A stretch of DNA of 64,000 nt from Mucilaginibacter sp. cycad4 (GTDB lineage Bacteria > Bacteroidota > Bacteroidia > Sphingobacteriales > Sphingobacteriaceae). Of the stretch, positions 17,563 through 26,144 are shown piece after piece (position 1 is the first letter of the stretch; every line of letters begins with the position of its first letter). The stretch is taken from assembly GCF_034263275.1 (NCBI RefSeq), contig NZ_CP139559.1, positions 4,774,001 through 4,838,000 on the forward strand. The letters run 5' to 3'. A model generated the notes under the pieces. The model was not told where the DNA came from, ran no database searches, and worked only from the letters and a program-made list of their open reading frames with translations. The translations under genes were made by a program, and so were the position numbers.

Positions 17563-17958
17563 TTATTCTTTTGTTTCTGAATAACTTTCTGTTGCCTGAG
17601 TTTGCGGTGGAGGGAAAGGGCTTTGATAATCGGCCGGATCAAATGAGGGCCCTAAGCCTTTAGGGTTATCGCCATACTCATTTTCGCCTAAATCGCCTTC
17701 CTTAAACAAAAGCCACAAAAAATAAAATGGAATGATCTGGTACCAGCCGGAGTTGCCCAAATCGTGGCAGCGCTTTGCGCCCTGCGACCAAAAGAACCAA
17801 AGCAGCGGAATGAAACCAAGAATTGGTAAGGCCCCTATGCCACTACCCGCTTCTGAAAGGCCTACTATTACCAAATAACAAATAAGATAAATAATTGCGC
17901 TGATGCCGTATTCCGTTCTGCGGATGCGGCCTTCAAAAGAAAACAAATTTTGAAACAT
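17563..17958 (-). CDS. DUF805 family inner-membrane protein
   Basis: A 131-residue membrane protein matching DUF805 (YhaH-like). The start MFQNLFSFEGRIRRTEYGIS has the RR-Y pattern of the family, then three hydrophobic segments (about residues 20-40, 46-62, 77-95) with the conserved QGAKRCHDLGNSGWY between the second and third, and a polar Pro/Gly-rich tail. The function of the family is unknown. The gene stands alone between repeats. Confidence 0.88.
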   Translation of the reverse strand: MFQNLFSFEGRIRRTEYGISAIIYLICYLVIVGLSEAGSGIGALPILGFIPLLWFFWSQGAKRCHDLGNSGWYQIIPFYFLWLLFKEGDLGENEYGDNPKGLGPSFDPADYQSPFPPPQTQATESYSETKE

Positions 17959-18089
17959 GTTTAAATGATTAGGTTAGGAATAAATTAATTGCTTAAAGAT
18001 ATTATTTAGATATAAAATCAAAGAACTAATCGGGTAGATTTTCTGGCGCAGATTTCGGCTGAAGCCAATTATTTGATGTGCTATAGCTG

Positions 18090-18204
18090 CCGCGGGCTTG
18101 TAGCCCGTGGTTTAATATGGTTTCAGCTTTCAGCTGATGGAATGTAAGCTGAAAGCTTACCGTATGATTCTCACGAGTTACACTACCGCTAAACCCGCGG
18201 TAGC
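18090..18204. repeat. CCGCGGGCT palindrome repeat, copy B
   Basis: CCGCGGGCTTGTAGCCCGTGG (shown in two parts: CCGCGGGCTTG then TAGCCCGTGG) is followed by TTTCAGCTTTCAGCTGATGG and the inverted word GTAAGCTGAAAGCTTAC. It ends in CTACCGC-loop-GCGGTAG. It occupies part of the 584-base gene-free stretch 17959-18542. Confidence 0.65.
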
Positions 18205-18205
18205 G

Positions 18206-18254
18206 TTAATAAATAGTAATGGCCCGGAAATTCCGGGCCATTACTATTTATTAA
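18206..18254. terminator. 24-bp perfect inverted repeat
   Basis: The left arm 18206-18229 (core TAATGGCCCGGAA) pairs perfectly with 18231-18254 around one base. It is a very strong symmetrical stem with AT-rich outer parts that can end transcription in either direction. It is the most stable hairpin I saw in the window. Confidence 0.65.
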
Positions 18255-18289
18255 AATATCATTTCAAGCTATAATTCCCCCTTCAGGGG

Positions 18290-18525
18290 CTACAGTGTGT
18301 ACACATCTTTTAAATAAAAGAAAATGTCATTTCGATTGAGCAGGGGCGGGCTAAGAAGTGGGGCGAAAGAGAAATCTTCTACATCAGGCTCTACAATCAT
18401 ACTTATAAAAGCAGGGCGTAGAAGATTTCTCCTCACCCCTGCGCGCGAATTCTCCCACCAGGTTCGTTCGAAATGACATTTTTTTCAATTATTGATAGAA
18501 TTTAAAAGATGTGTACACACAGTAG
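18290..18525. mobile_element. 236-bp MITE-like element with 9-bp target duplication
   Basis: The terminal inverted repeats are CTAC(A/T)GTGTGTACACATC continuing through TTTTAAAT, one mismatch over about 26 bases. Identical CTTCAGGGG flanks sit at 18281-18289 and 18526-18534, immediately outside the ends. The inside holds further inverted pieces (GTCATTTCGA near each end, AGAAATCTTCTA toward the middle) and no open frame. It inserted 17 bases downstream of the stop of the glutamine-cyclotransferase gene. The trans-acting transposase is not in this window. Confidence 0.7.
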
Positions 18526-18542
18526 CTTCAGGGGGGCGGAGC

Positions 18543-19616
18543 TTAAGGAGCCGGCACAAACTTCACCTGGTACAAATGCGGCCATTTTTTGCCGGTAACA
18601 AACAGGCGCTGACCTTTTGCATCCCAAGCTATCCCGTTCAATACATTATTATCCCAATCCCTGTCTTTCGGACGGCTGGCTACCGGATAGATCTCCTTCA
18701 TATCAATCACCTGCTCAACCGCTCCGGTTTTAGGATTGATCACCAGTATGTTATCAGTTTGATAAACATTGGCGTATATTTTACCATTAATATATTCCAG
18801 TTCGTTTATCGAATCTATCTGTTGTTTATCGTCACATACATCAACATGGCCTATTGGACGGTAGTTCTTTTTATCAAGAAACCAAAGACGATTGGTACTG
18901 TCATCCATGTACAACTTATTACCGTCATAACACATCCCCCAGCCTTCAGGGCCAACATTGTTGGTGAAGTTGTTAAGTACCTTCAAGGTATTTTTATCAT
19001 ATACAAAGCCTACTTTTTCTCTATAGGTTAATTGTATCACTTTATCGCCAGCAACCGAAAGACCTTCACCAAAATATTGCGTGTCCAGTTTGGTTTCCTG
19101 CAATACCTTTCCTGTATTTAAATCAACCTTACGAATGGACGAATGTCCTTTTTCGCCAAGGCTTTCATATAAAACGCCATCAGTATATTGTAAACCTTCT
19201 GTATAGGCAGCGGTATCATGCGGAAAAACCTTCTCTACTTTATAAGTATACCTGGCCGGGGCTTTTGCAGCCAGTAAAAGGATGTTTGTTGTTACCTCAT
19301 TGCTTTTACCATCTGCATAAACCTTAGCGGTGATCATCCTGATCCCTAAACCAATGGTATCTGTTTTAAGGCTGATGCCCGCAGTATCCTTACTGGAAGT
19401 GATCTTTGCCGAATCGAGCAGGTAAACCACCGAGTCAACTTTACTGCCTGTGGGATAGCCTACTTTGATGTCGATCTTATCGCCGGCTTTATAGTTAGCG
19501 CCTGCATCGGGGGTTATGGTATAGTCTGTAGCCGAGCTATCAGGTTTGTGTTTACAGCCATAGCCCAAAGCCGTTAAGGCAAGGCCGGCAAAAAATAGCT
19601 TTAGTTTGTTATTCAT
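18543..19616 (-). CDS. Glutaminyl-peptide cyclotransferase-like lipoprotein
   Basis: The protein is 357 residues from the ATG at 19616. This start gives a lipoprotein signal (MNNKLKLFFAGLALTALGYGC with lipobox LGYGC); an ORF start 24 bases earlier lacks that quality and overlaps yraN. The middle has a beta-propeller of the glutamine cyclotransferase family: YTEGLQYTDGVLYESLGEKGHSSI, YFGEGLSVAGDKVIQLTYREKVGFVYD, GPEGWGMCYDGNKLYMDDST, ELEYINGKIYANVYQTDNI and NVLNGIAWDAKGQRLFVTGKKWP. These enzymes form N-terminal pyroglutamate. Residues 30-120 form an extra N-terminal Ig-like region. It probably faces the periplasm. Confidence 0.88.
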   Translation of the reverse strand: MNNKLKLFFAGLALTALGYGCKHKPDSSATDYTITPDAGANYKAGDKIDIKVGYPTGSKVDSVVYLLDSAKITSSKDTAGISLKTDTIGLGIRMITAKVYADGKSNEVTTNILLLAAKAPARYTYKVEKVFPHDTAAYTEGLQYTDGVLYESLGEKGHSSIRKVDLNTGKVLQETKLDTQYFGEGLSVAGDKVIQLTYREKVGFVYDKNTLKVLNNFTNNVGPEGWGMCYDGNKLYMDDSTNRLWFLDKKNYRPIGHVDVCDDKQQIDSINELEYINGKIYANVYQTDNILVINPKTGAVEQVIDMKEIYPVASRPKDRDWDNNVLNGIAWDAKGQRLFVTGKKWPHLYQVKFVPAP

Positions 19617-19621
19617 AAGTG

Positions 19622-19990
19622 TTATGTGGCCGAAGGCCAAAACGCATCTTCTATATGGTTTAGTATATAATTTCCGCTACGGTCAAACAATATGGCGATA
19701 ATATCAAACCGCACTTCGCCCTGGTGGTTCATGAGGTAAATGTATTCATCGGCGGCCTCGGCCAGCAGTTTTTGTTTACGGTTATCAACAAAATCTTCTG
19801 GTTCGCCAAAGCTGTTGCCCGTACGGGTTTTTACTTCGGTAAATATAATAACCTTGTCTTTATAAGCAATAAGATCTATCTCGGCTTTTCCGTAAGTCCA
19901 GTTTTCATCAATGATCTCGTAGCCCGCTTTTTCGAGGTGGGTTTTGGCTAATGCTTCGCCGGTGCGACCAAGTTCGAGGTGCTGCGCCAT
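19622..19990 (-). CDS. YraN family (UPF0102) endonuclease-fold protein
   Basis: A 122-residue cytosolic protein with the UPF0102 pattern: LGRTGEALAKTHLEKAGYEIIDENWTYGKAEIDLIAYKDKVIIFTEVKTR. The E-x-D and EVK residues correspond to a PD-(D/E)xK-like nuclease core. Its role is unsettled; links with Holliday-junction processing are proposed for the family. The start overlaps the dnaG stop as TAATG, so it is translationally coupled to primase. Confidence 0.88.
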   Translation of the reverse strand: MAQHLELGRTGEALAKTHLEKAGYEIIDENWTYGKAEIDLIAYKDKVIIFTEVKTRTGNSFGEPEDFVDNRKQKLLAEAADEYIYLMNHQGEVRFDIIAILFDRSGNYILNHIEDAFWPSAT

Positions 19991-21933
19991 TACCGGGTAA
20001 TTACAGTGCCTAAAAAATCTGATATTGATTTCTCCACCTTTTTCATGCGGATGTATTTTATTTGAAGATTATCCTGGTCCTCAGCACTCTGCGCCGTTTT
20101 CAGTTCGGACACAACTTCATCTAATATCTTTTTAACTTTATGAAGCTTAAGGTGAAATATTCCGCCCAATATGGTGGCCCTCATATTTTCCTGCTCCTCG
20201 TTAACCTTAATTTTGTGCATCTCGTACCAGTTTTCGCTCAAACTGTACTTGGTCGCCAATATATCTACTGTAAGGTTAACAATATCTTTATCGGCGTGAT
20301 GAATAAATGTGGCATCATCCGGCAGGTTGCCATTTTCCACTTCGCTTCTGTAAATGTCAACGATCAACTTACAAATGGCATTGTCAAAGTTAACATCACT
20401 TAATTCGGCAATAATGAATGGGCCTATATACGTATTTGAATTTCCGTCCCAGTCAATAATCTTATTGCCGTAAAGCAACAGCAGGCGCACTATTTCCTTT
20501 TCCTGCGAGGTTTCCTCCTTAACAGCAGGCTGTTCCGGCTCAACGGGCTCATCAAAAAAATGAGGTTCATCGGGCATTTCCGAAAACCTGTTATTTTGTT
20601 GTTGACGCTGCTGCTCGTCCTTTTTAGCCTTGGCCGTACGCATTTTATTAAGCTCGGATAAAAGGGCGCGCTCGTCTATCTGTAATAAACCGCTACACTC
20701 TTTTATAAATACCGATGCCTTAATGCTGTCAGGAATCTTGGCAATACTTTCAACAACTTCACGGATTACGTCGGCTTTCTTTATCGGGTCGTTTCCAACT
20801 TCTTTGAGCAGGATCTGGGTTTTATAGAGGATAAAGTCTTTTTTATTTTCCTCGATATGTTTTTTGAAAGCACTTGAACCTTTCGACTGTACAAACGAAT
20901 CCGGATCATGCCCATCCGGGAAAAGCACCACTTTTACGTTAAGGCCTTCCTCCAGGATCATATCCAAACCACGCAGCGATGCTTTGATCCCGGCCGCGTC
21001 GCCATCATATAATATGGTGATGTTTTTGGTAAAACGGGCGATAAGCTTAATCTGCTCGGTTGTAAGCGATGTTCCCGATGAAGCCACCACATTTTCAACC
21101 CCTGCCTGGTGCACCGAAAGTACATCGGCATAACCTTCTACCAGGTAACAGTTGTCATGCTCACGAATGGCCTTTTTAGCAAAATAAAGCCCGTAAAGTA
21201 CGTTTGATTTATGGTAGATCTCCGACTCGGGCGAGTTAACGTATTTAGCTACGTTCTTATCTTTTTTTAGCGTACGGCCGCCAAAGCCAATTACCCTGCC
21301 GGTAAAGCTATGGATGGGAAACATCACCCGGCCGCGGTACCGGTCAAACAAAGCCCCGTTATCGCGTTTTACAGATAAGCCGCTTTCCACCAAAAACTGC
21401 TCTTTATAGCCATTCCTGATGGCAGCACCTGTAAAAGCTTCCCACTGATCGGGTGAATAGCCTAACTCAAATTTCTTGATGGTTTCGGCAGTAAAACCTC
21501 GTTCTTTAAAGTAACTGAGACCAATGCTTTGCCCTTCTTCGGTTTCGAGCATGGTTTCATGGAAAAACTTAGCGGCAAAGGCAGATACGATCATCAGGCT
21601 TTCCCGGCGAAGCTCTTCCTCCCTATTTTCAGGAGCCTCAACGGTTTCCTCAACTTCAATCCCATACTTTTTGGCCAGCCATTTCAGGGCTTCTGGATAG
21701 CTGAATTTTTCCAGCTCCATCAAAAACGTAACCGCCGAACCGCCTTTTCCCGTCGAGAAATCTTTAAAAATACCTTTTGCCGGCGACACCGTGAATGATG
21801 GGGTACGCTCATTTGCAAAAGGCGAAAGGCCTACGTAGTTAGCCCCGCGCTTTTTTAACTGCACAAATTCCCCTATCACCTCCACAATGTCGGTGGCTTC
21901 CATAATACGGTCGATAGTGGATTTTTGAATCAT
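19990..21933 (-). CDS. dnaG: DNA primase DnaG with degenerate zinc-binding domain
   Basis: Synthesises RNA primers at the replication fork. It is 647 residues: N-terminal CHC2-like domain (1-100), RNA-polymerase/TOPRIM core (YLVEGYADVLSVHQAG and ILYDGDAAGIKAS, with Glu and the DxD-type acids present), and a C-terminal helicase-binding region. The CHC2 zinc ligands are missing: Ser37 replaces the first Cys (LSPFANE), Ala40 the His, Asp58 and Thr61 the last two Cys (FKDFSTGKGG). The surrounding residues are well kept, so the subdomain is folded without metal or has another stabiliser. From memory this loss is widespread in Bacteroidota. yraN follows with a TAATG overlap; higBA lies immediately upstream. 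Confidence 0.95.
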   Translation of the reverse strand: MIQKSTIDRIMEATDIVEVIGEFVQLKKRGANYVGLSPFANERTPSFTVSPAKGIFKDFSTGKGGSAVTFLMELEKFSYPEALKWLAKKYGIEVEETVEAPENREEELRRESLMIVSAFAAKFFHETMLETEEGQSIGLSYFKERGFTAETIKKFELGYSPDQWEAFTGAAIRNGYKEQFLVESGLSVKRDNGALFDRYRGRVMFPIHSFTGRVIGFGGRTLKKDKNVAKYVNSPESEIYHKSNVLYGLYFAKKAIREHDNCYLVEGYADVLSVHQAGVENVVASSGTSLTTEQIKLIARFTKNITILYDGDAAGIKASLRGLDMILEEGLNVKVVLFPDGHDPDSFVQSKGSSAFKKHIEENKKDFILYKTQILLKEVGNDPIKKADVIREVVESIAKIPDSIKASVFIKECSGLLQIDERALLSELNKMRTAKAKKDEQQRQQQNNRFSEMPDEPHFFDEPVEPEQPAVKEETSQEKEIVRLLLLYGNKIIDWDGNSNTYIGPFIIAELSDVNFDNAICKLIVDIYRSEVENGNLPDDATFIHHADKDIVNLTVDILATKYSLSENWYEMHKIKVNEEQENMRATILGGIFHLKLHKVKKILDEVVSELKTAQSAEDQDNLQIKYIRMKKVEKSISDFLGTVITR

Positions 21934-21951
21934 GAATATTTTGAATTATAA

Positions 21952-22308
21952 TTATCTGTCGGCTAAAAGTATATCCGCAGATATCCCTAAATAACGGTGC
22001 AGTCCCTTAACCATTTTTAGCGTAAGTTCTTTTTTACCGGATAACACCTGTGATACATATCCTTTTGACCCAATGATATGTTCAAGATCTTTTTGCTTCA
22101 GGCCCTTTTCTTCTAACTTAAGCTTAATCACCTCAAGCGGATCCGGATCGGGTATGGGGTAATGCCGGTCTTCATAATCTTTCACCAATAACAAAAGAAG
22201 TTCCAGCTCCTCAAATTCAGGAGAACCTTTTTCGGTGTGAAATATTTCAATAGTCCTTTCAAGAGCTACATCATATTCATCCTCTGTTTTTAAAACCTTC
22301 CAATTCAT
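21952..22308 (-). CDS. higA: HigA-type antitoxin, helix-turn-helix
   Basis: A 118-residue antitoxin of the COG5499/HigA type. The N-terminal 50 residues are acidic (ALERTIEIFHTEKGSPEFEELELLLLLVKDYEDRHYPI), and a C-terminal HTH (LKQKDLEHIIGSKGYVSQVLSGKKELTLKMVKGLHRYLGI) binds DNA. It should bind and neutralise the HigB toxin encoded 14 bases upstream and repress the pair. The toxin-first gene order is typical of higBA. Confidence 0.85.
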   Translation of the reverse strand: MNWKVLKTEDEYDVALERTIEIFHTEKGSPEFEELELLLLLVKDYEDRHYPIPDPDPLEVIKLKLEEKGLKQKDLEHIIGSKGYVSQVLSGKKELTLKMVKGLHRYLGISADILLADR

Positions 22309-22322
22309 TTGCTTGTATGTTT

Positions 22323-22643
22323 TTATAACTTTCCCGGGCCTTTAAAATACCTGACATTTGCTGCATCCACTTTATCATATTCTTTATGGGTGCCAAACCA
22401 TATAACATATAAAGTTTGCACCTCAAAGTTAAATGATACAATAAGCCTGAAAGAGTTCCCTTTTATATTAAAAATAACCCTGTTATTTGCTATGATGCTT
22501 GCATTACCATAAACATTTTTCAACTCATTAAAACTGCTAAAGTCGGATTTTGAAATCTCTTCATACCAGTTTTTTAAAGAGTTTGCTGCAAGCGGATATT
22601 CGTTGATGTAATAAAGAATCGTTCGCCTGGTGATAATGTTCAT
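22323..22643 (-). CDS. higB: HigB-type mRNA interferase toxin
   Basis: A 106-residue toxin from the ATG at 22643 (a start nine bases earlier is also in frame). The pattern NRVIFNIKGNSFRLIVSFNFEVQTLYVIWFGTHKEYDKVDA matches the HigB_toxin family of ribosome-dependent RelE-superfamily RNases. The conserved basic, aromatic and GTHxEYD residues are present, so it looks intact. It is encoded just upstream of higA and 40 bases after the EamA permease gene on the same strand. Confidence 0.85.
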   Translation of the reverse strand: MNIITRRTILYYINEYPLAANSLKNWYEEISKSDFSSFNELKNVYGNASIIANNRVIFNIKGNSFRLIVSFNFEVQTLYVIWFGTHKEYDKVDAANVRYFKGPGKL

Positions 22644-22682
22644 GAATAGCAAAGATATAGAGTTTACTACAGGAAAACTATT

Positions 22683-23555
22683 TTAAATGATATTAGCTGG
22701 TTTTTTACCTGGCTTTAAAAAAGTTACAGCTATCCCTCCCAAAACAATGACGCTGCCAACAATCTCATTAAAACCTAGGCGCTCATGAAGTAAAAAAGCA
22801 GCAAGTAACCCGGCAAAAACCGTTTGGCTCAATAACGCAATGGAAACCCTGGTTGGTTCCAGGTAACGTAACGAGTAATTGATGGTTAGCCAGCCTGCTA
22901 ACTGGCAAATAAGCCCCATACCAACAAAGCAAAGCCACACTTTTAACGACAGATGAACAATATCGTTATGCATATATCCATTGATCATCAATAAAAAAAT
23001 ACTGGCGCTAAGCATACTGTAAAACATAAAGCTAAACACATCAATACCTGCCATAATATTTTTGGTGATCATGATATAAGTGGCATAAAAAAAGCTGGCA
23101 AGTATGGCCAGCAGTATGCCGGCATTAAGCTCCATGTGCAAAATGTGTTCATAACCTACCAAAACAACCATACCGGCGATGGCAATAAGCGTACCTATCC
23201 AGAATAACAGGCCCGACCGCTTTCTTAAAAACAGGAAGCTCATCAAACCCACCCATACCGGGGCCAGGTTGGCAATAAGGGTTGATACGGTAGCGCTGAT
23301 CTTTAACAGCGAAATATTCCATACGGCAATATCAAGGGCGAAAACCATGCCTGCGGCTATAGATATCAACAGCTGTTTTTTATCTACCTTAAGTTTCCTT
23401 TTAATTATGCAAAAGGGCGCCAGGCAAACCCATGCCACAAACACCCTGTAAAATGCCGAACCAATTGGCGATACCCCGGCAAGCTTTACAAATATCGGCG
23501 AGAAAGAGATGCATAAAATGCCAATAACAAGGCTCAATCTGGGGTTCATGGGCAA
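22683..23555 (-). CDS. EamA/DMT-family permease
   Basis: A 290-residue inner-membrane transporter with ten predicted hydrophobic segments and two EamA repeats. The first opens with LVIGILCISFSPIFVKLAG and AFYRVFVAWVCLAPF; the second starts near residue 150 (GILLAILASFFYATYIMITKNI). It ends with LLAAFLLHERLGFNEIVGSVIVLGGI, the family's conserved last pair. Substrates are typically metabolites or amino acids and cannot be inferred here. Start codons at 23555 and 23549 are both possible. Confidence 0.88.
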   Translation of the reverse strand: MPMNPRLSLVIGILCISFSPIFVKLAGVSPIGSAFYRVFVAWVCLAPFCIIKRKLKVDKKQLLISIAAGMVFALDIAVWNISLLKISATVSTLIANLAPVWVGLMSFLFLRKRSGLLFWIGTLIAIAGMVVLVGYEHILHMELNAGILLAILASFFYATYIMITKNIMAGIDVFSFMFYSMLSASIFLLMINGYMHNDIVHLSLKVWLCFVGMGLICQLAGWLTINYSLRYLEPTRVSIALLSQTVFAGLLAAFLLHERLGFNEIVGSVIVLGGIAVTFLKPGKKPANII

Positions 23556-23660
23556 AAAATTAAATGAGCGGCAAACTTACTGAAAGCCTGCATAATATGC
23601 CTTACTTTTAAATACCTTTATATTACCTGTACAATTAGTTAACCTGTCATCGCCGAAGTA

Positions 23661-24146
23661 ATGAAATATACCTGGTTTATGTTAGCCGTGGCCCTCCTTT
23701 TTTCGGCCTGCAAAAAGAAGGATTGCTGCAATTTTCCGGTTGCTCCTGATTTTATACTTGCGCAAAAAAATAATACTAAATGGGAGGCCGATCCTGCGGG
23801 TTCAAATATCCTCGGCGATACTATTACTGTATCGGCCAAAAGTAACATTGCGGGCGAAGAAGAGCAGGTTGGTTTTAAAATTGTGTTTGATGGCGTTGGA
23901 TACTACACCCTCAAAGCCAACGAAAATTATTACCTTATTACAAAGTCAGGTACACATTCGGGCCATTATGTTGCCGACCCTACTCATCTTAGTTCAGTAA
24001 CTATAATTTCATATAATCAAACCGATAAGATATTACAGGGATTTTTTGAGCTCAAATTCCTGAAAGTAAGCGATAGTTCTCCTGGAAGCCATCCGGATAA
24101 GATTTTTTTTAGCGAAGGCAAGTTTAAAGTAACACTCAAGTATTAA
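23661..24146 (+). CDS. Small lipoprotein, unknown
   Basis: A 161-residue lipoprotein with signal MKYTWFMLAVALLFSAC (lipobox FSAC) followed by a KKKDCC basic/Cys stretch. The mature part resembles a beta-sandwich (KWEADPAGSNILGDTITVSAKS, GYYTLKANENYYLI, and ILQGFFELKFLKVSD) like DUF6252-type lipoproteins, but this is a loose impression. It lies upstream of another small lipoprotein with a 57-base gap. Confidence 0.7.
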   Translation: MKYTWFMLAVALLFSACKKKDCCNFPVAPDFILAQKNNTKWEADPAGSNILGDTITVSAKSNIAGEEEQVGFKIVFDGVGYYTLKANENYYLITKSGTHSGHYVADPTHLSSVTIISYNQTDKILQGFFELKFLKVSDSSPGSHPDKIFFSEGKFKVTLKY

Positions 24147-24203
24147 CTTTCGTATTTTGTAACTTAGCGAATTTATTATTCGTATTAGTTGTAAATTTGT
24201 TTT

Positions 24204-24413
24204 ATGAAAAAAGCTCTATTATTAATCGCCTCAGTATCATTCATGTTACTGGCGGGCTGTCAAAAAAATAGTGTTGCTCCTAAACAGGATAGCATTAGCA
24301 CTAAAAAAAGCCTTAATCAGTCGGTGAATAAAACCAAAGACACGATTATGGTTGGCGGTCAGGCGGCGCCAAGCTTAAACCGTCGTGACACCATTATGGT
24401 ATCAGGCAAGTAA
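24204..24413 (+). CDS. 69-residue lipoprotein with repeated DTIMV motif
   Basis: Lipoprotein signal MKKALLLIASVSFMLLAGC (lipobox LAGC). The mature 50 residues are polar and hold two copies of a short unit, KDTIMVGG and RRDTIMVSG. No family is recognised. A strong terminator follows within 15 bases, and the size and signal make it a likely real gene rather than chance. Confidence 0.7.
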   Translation: MKKALLLIASVSFMLLAGCQKNSVAPKQDSISTKKSLNQSVNKTKDTIMVGGQAAPSLNRRDTIMVSGK

Positions 24414-24428
24414 GCGTAAAAAGAAATG

Positions 24429-24461
24429 GCCGGGAACTTAGACGTTCCCGGCTGTGTTTTT
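24429..24461 (+). terminator. Intrinsic terminator after the 69-residue lipoprotein gene
   Basis: GCCGGGAAC pairs with GTTCCCGGC around a six-base loop, followed by TGTGTTTTT. Confidence 0.8.
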
Positions 24462-24578
24462 AATTTTACAGGTTTTCATTTTCCCGCTTCCCCTTCTCCT
24501 CCGATATTTCCTTTTCATATTGTAACCGGCACTGTGTTTTTTAGCTCATGTTTCAAAGTGCGCTTTCATAATTAATTG

Positions 24579-24586
24579 TATTTTTG
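24579..24586 (+). promoter_or_regulatory. -7 box of asnS
   Basis: TATTTTTG matches TAnnTTTG and lies 23 bases before the asnS ATG. The -33 element is not obvious. Confidence 0.45.
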
Positions 24587-24609
24587 CGACTCTAAAAATT
24601 ATACATAAT

Positions 24610-26046
24610 ATGAGTCAGCGAACTAAGATCAAAGCATTGCTGCAAAGCCAGCAAACCGAAATTGATGTAACAGTTAAAGGATGGGTGCGTGCATTCCGTT
24701 CAAATCGTTTTATTGCTTTGAATGATGGCTCAACTAATAATAACATCCAGATCGTTGTTGACTTTGAAAACACCGACCCGGCTTTACTTAAACGCATTAC
24801 CGTTGGGGCAGCACTAAGTGTTGAAGGTAAACTCATTGCATCTTTAGGCAAAGGCCAAACTGTTGAAGTTGTAGCAACCGAGATTGAGATTTTAGGCGAC
24901 AGCGATCCTGAAAAGTATCCCATCCAACCAAAAAAGCATAGCCTTGAGTTTTTGAGGGAGAACGCCCACCTGCGTTTCCGTACCAGTACATTCGGCGCCA
25001 TTTTCAGGGTGCGTAACAGCCTGGCCTTCGCGGTGCACCAGTTTTTCCAGGAGCGCGGCTTTGTTTATCTGCATACACCTGTAATTACCGCCTCAGATGC
25101 GGAAGGTGCCGGCGAAACATTCCACGTAACCAACTTCGACCTGGACAACATCCCCAAAACTGATACCGGCGAGATTGATTTCAAGCAGGACTTTTTTGGC
25201 CGCGCTACTAACTTAACCGTATCTGGCCAGTTGGAAGGTGAACTTGGTGCTATGGCCCTGAGCGATATTTATACGTTCGGCCCAACTTTCCGTGCTGAAA
25301 ATTCAAATACGACACGTCACCTGGCCGAGTTTTGGATGATTGAGCCCGAAGTTGCCTTTAACGATTTGGTTGACAACATGGACCTTGCCGAGGACATGTT
25401 GAAATATGTGATCAAATACGCTTTGGATAAAAATGCTGATGACATCGAGTTTTTAACCCAGCGCTTAACTGAAGAGGAAAAAACCAAACCGCAAAACGAG
25501 CGCTCAGAAATGACACTGCTTGAAAAATTGCAATTCTGCTTAAATAACGATTTCGAGCGCCTCACTTATACCAAAGCCATCGACATCCTGAAAGAATCGA
25601 CCCCGAACAAAAAGAAAAAGTTTGTTTACCCGGTTGAAGGATGGGGTACCGATCTGCAAAGCGAGCATGAGCGTTACCTGGTTGAAAAGCATTTCAAAAA
25701 GCCGGTGATCCTCACTGATTATCCTAAAGAGATCAAGGCGTTTTACATGCGCCAGAACGACGACGGCAAAACCGTACGCGCCATGGATATCCTGTTCCCG
25801 GGCATCGGCGAAATCGTTGGCGGCTCACAGCGCGAGGAACGTTTAGACAAGCTTGAACAGCGTATGAACGAAATGGGCATCCCTACCGAAGAACTGTGGT
25901 GGTACCTGGATACCCGCCGTTTCGGCTCTTGTCCGCATGCCGGCTTTGGTTTAGGGTTTGAGCGTTTGGTACTATTTGTTACGGGCATGGGAAATATCCG
26001 TGATGTGATCCCTTTCCCAAGGTTCCCTAAGAATGCGGAATTTTAA
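24610..26046 (+). CDS. asnS: Asparagine--tRNA ligase
   Basis: Class IIb aminoacyl-tRNA synthetase charging tRNA-Asn. It is 478 residues, the normal length. The N-terminal OB-fold anticodon-binding domain (IDVTVKGWVRAFRSNRFIALNDGS) is followed by the catalytic domain with motif 2 (FGPTFRAENSNTTRHLAEFWMIEPE) and motif 3 (GFGLGFERLVLFVTGMGNIRDVIPFPR). The AsnRS-type GEGETF/EGAGETFHVT insertion is present, distinguishing it from AspRS. It is apparently monocistronic. Confidence 0.96.
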   Translation: MSQRTKIKALLQSQQTEIDVTVKGWVRAFRSNRFIALNDGSTNNNIQIVVDFENTDPALLKRITVGAALSVEGKLIASLGKGQTVEVVATEIEILGDSDPEKYPIQPKKHSLEFLRENAHLRFRTSTFGAIFRVRNSLAFAVHQFFQERGFVYLHTPVITASDAEGAGETFHVTNFDLDNIPKTDTGEIDFKQDFFGRATNLTVSGQLEGELGAMALSDIYTFGPTFRAENSNTTRHLAEFWMIEPEVAFNDLVDNMDLAEDMLKYVIKYALDKNADDIEFLTQRLTEEEKTKPQNERSEMTLLEKLQFCLNNDFERLTYTKAIDILKESTPNKKKKFVYPVEGWGTDLQSEHERYLVEKHFKKPVILTDYPKEIKAFYMRQNDDGKTVRAMDILFPGIGEIVGGSQREERLDKLEQRMNEMGIPTEELWWYLDTRRFGSCPHAGFGLGFERLVLFVTGMGNIRDVIPFPRFPKNAEF

Positions 26047-26144
26047 CCGTTGATTGTTTTTTGATTTTGATGATTACGCTGATTATTTGCAAAGCGTAAT
26101 ATTATATTTAGGCTGTTGTTATTCAATAGCCTTTTTTATACCAC

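Noticed and set aside
17959..18542. A small gene in the 584-base gap
   Set aside because: The gap is explained by a palindrome repeat, a 24-bp hairpin and the 236-bp element; no frame has coding character.
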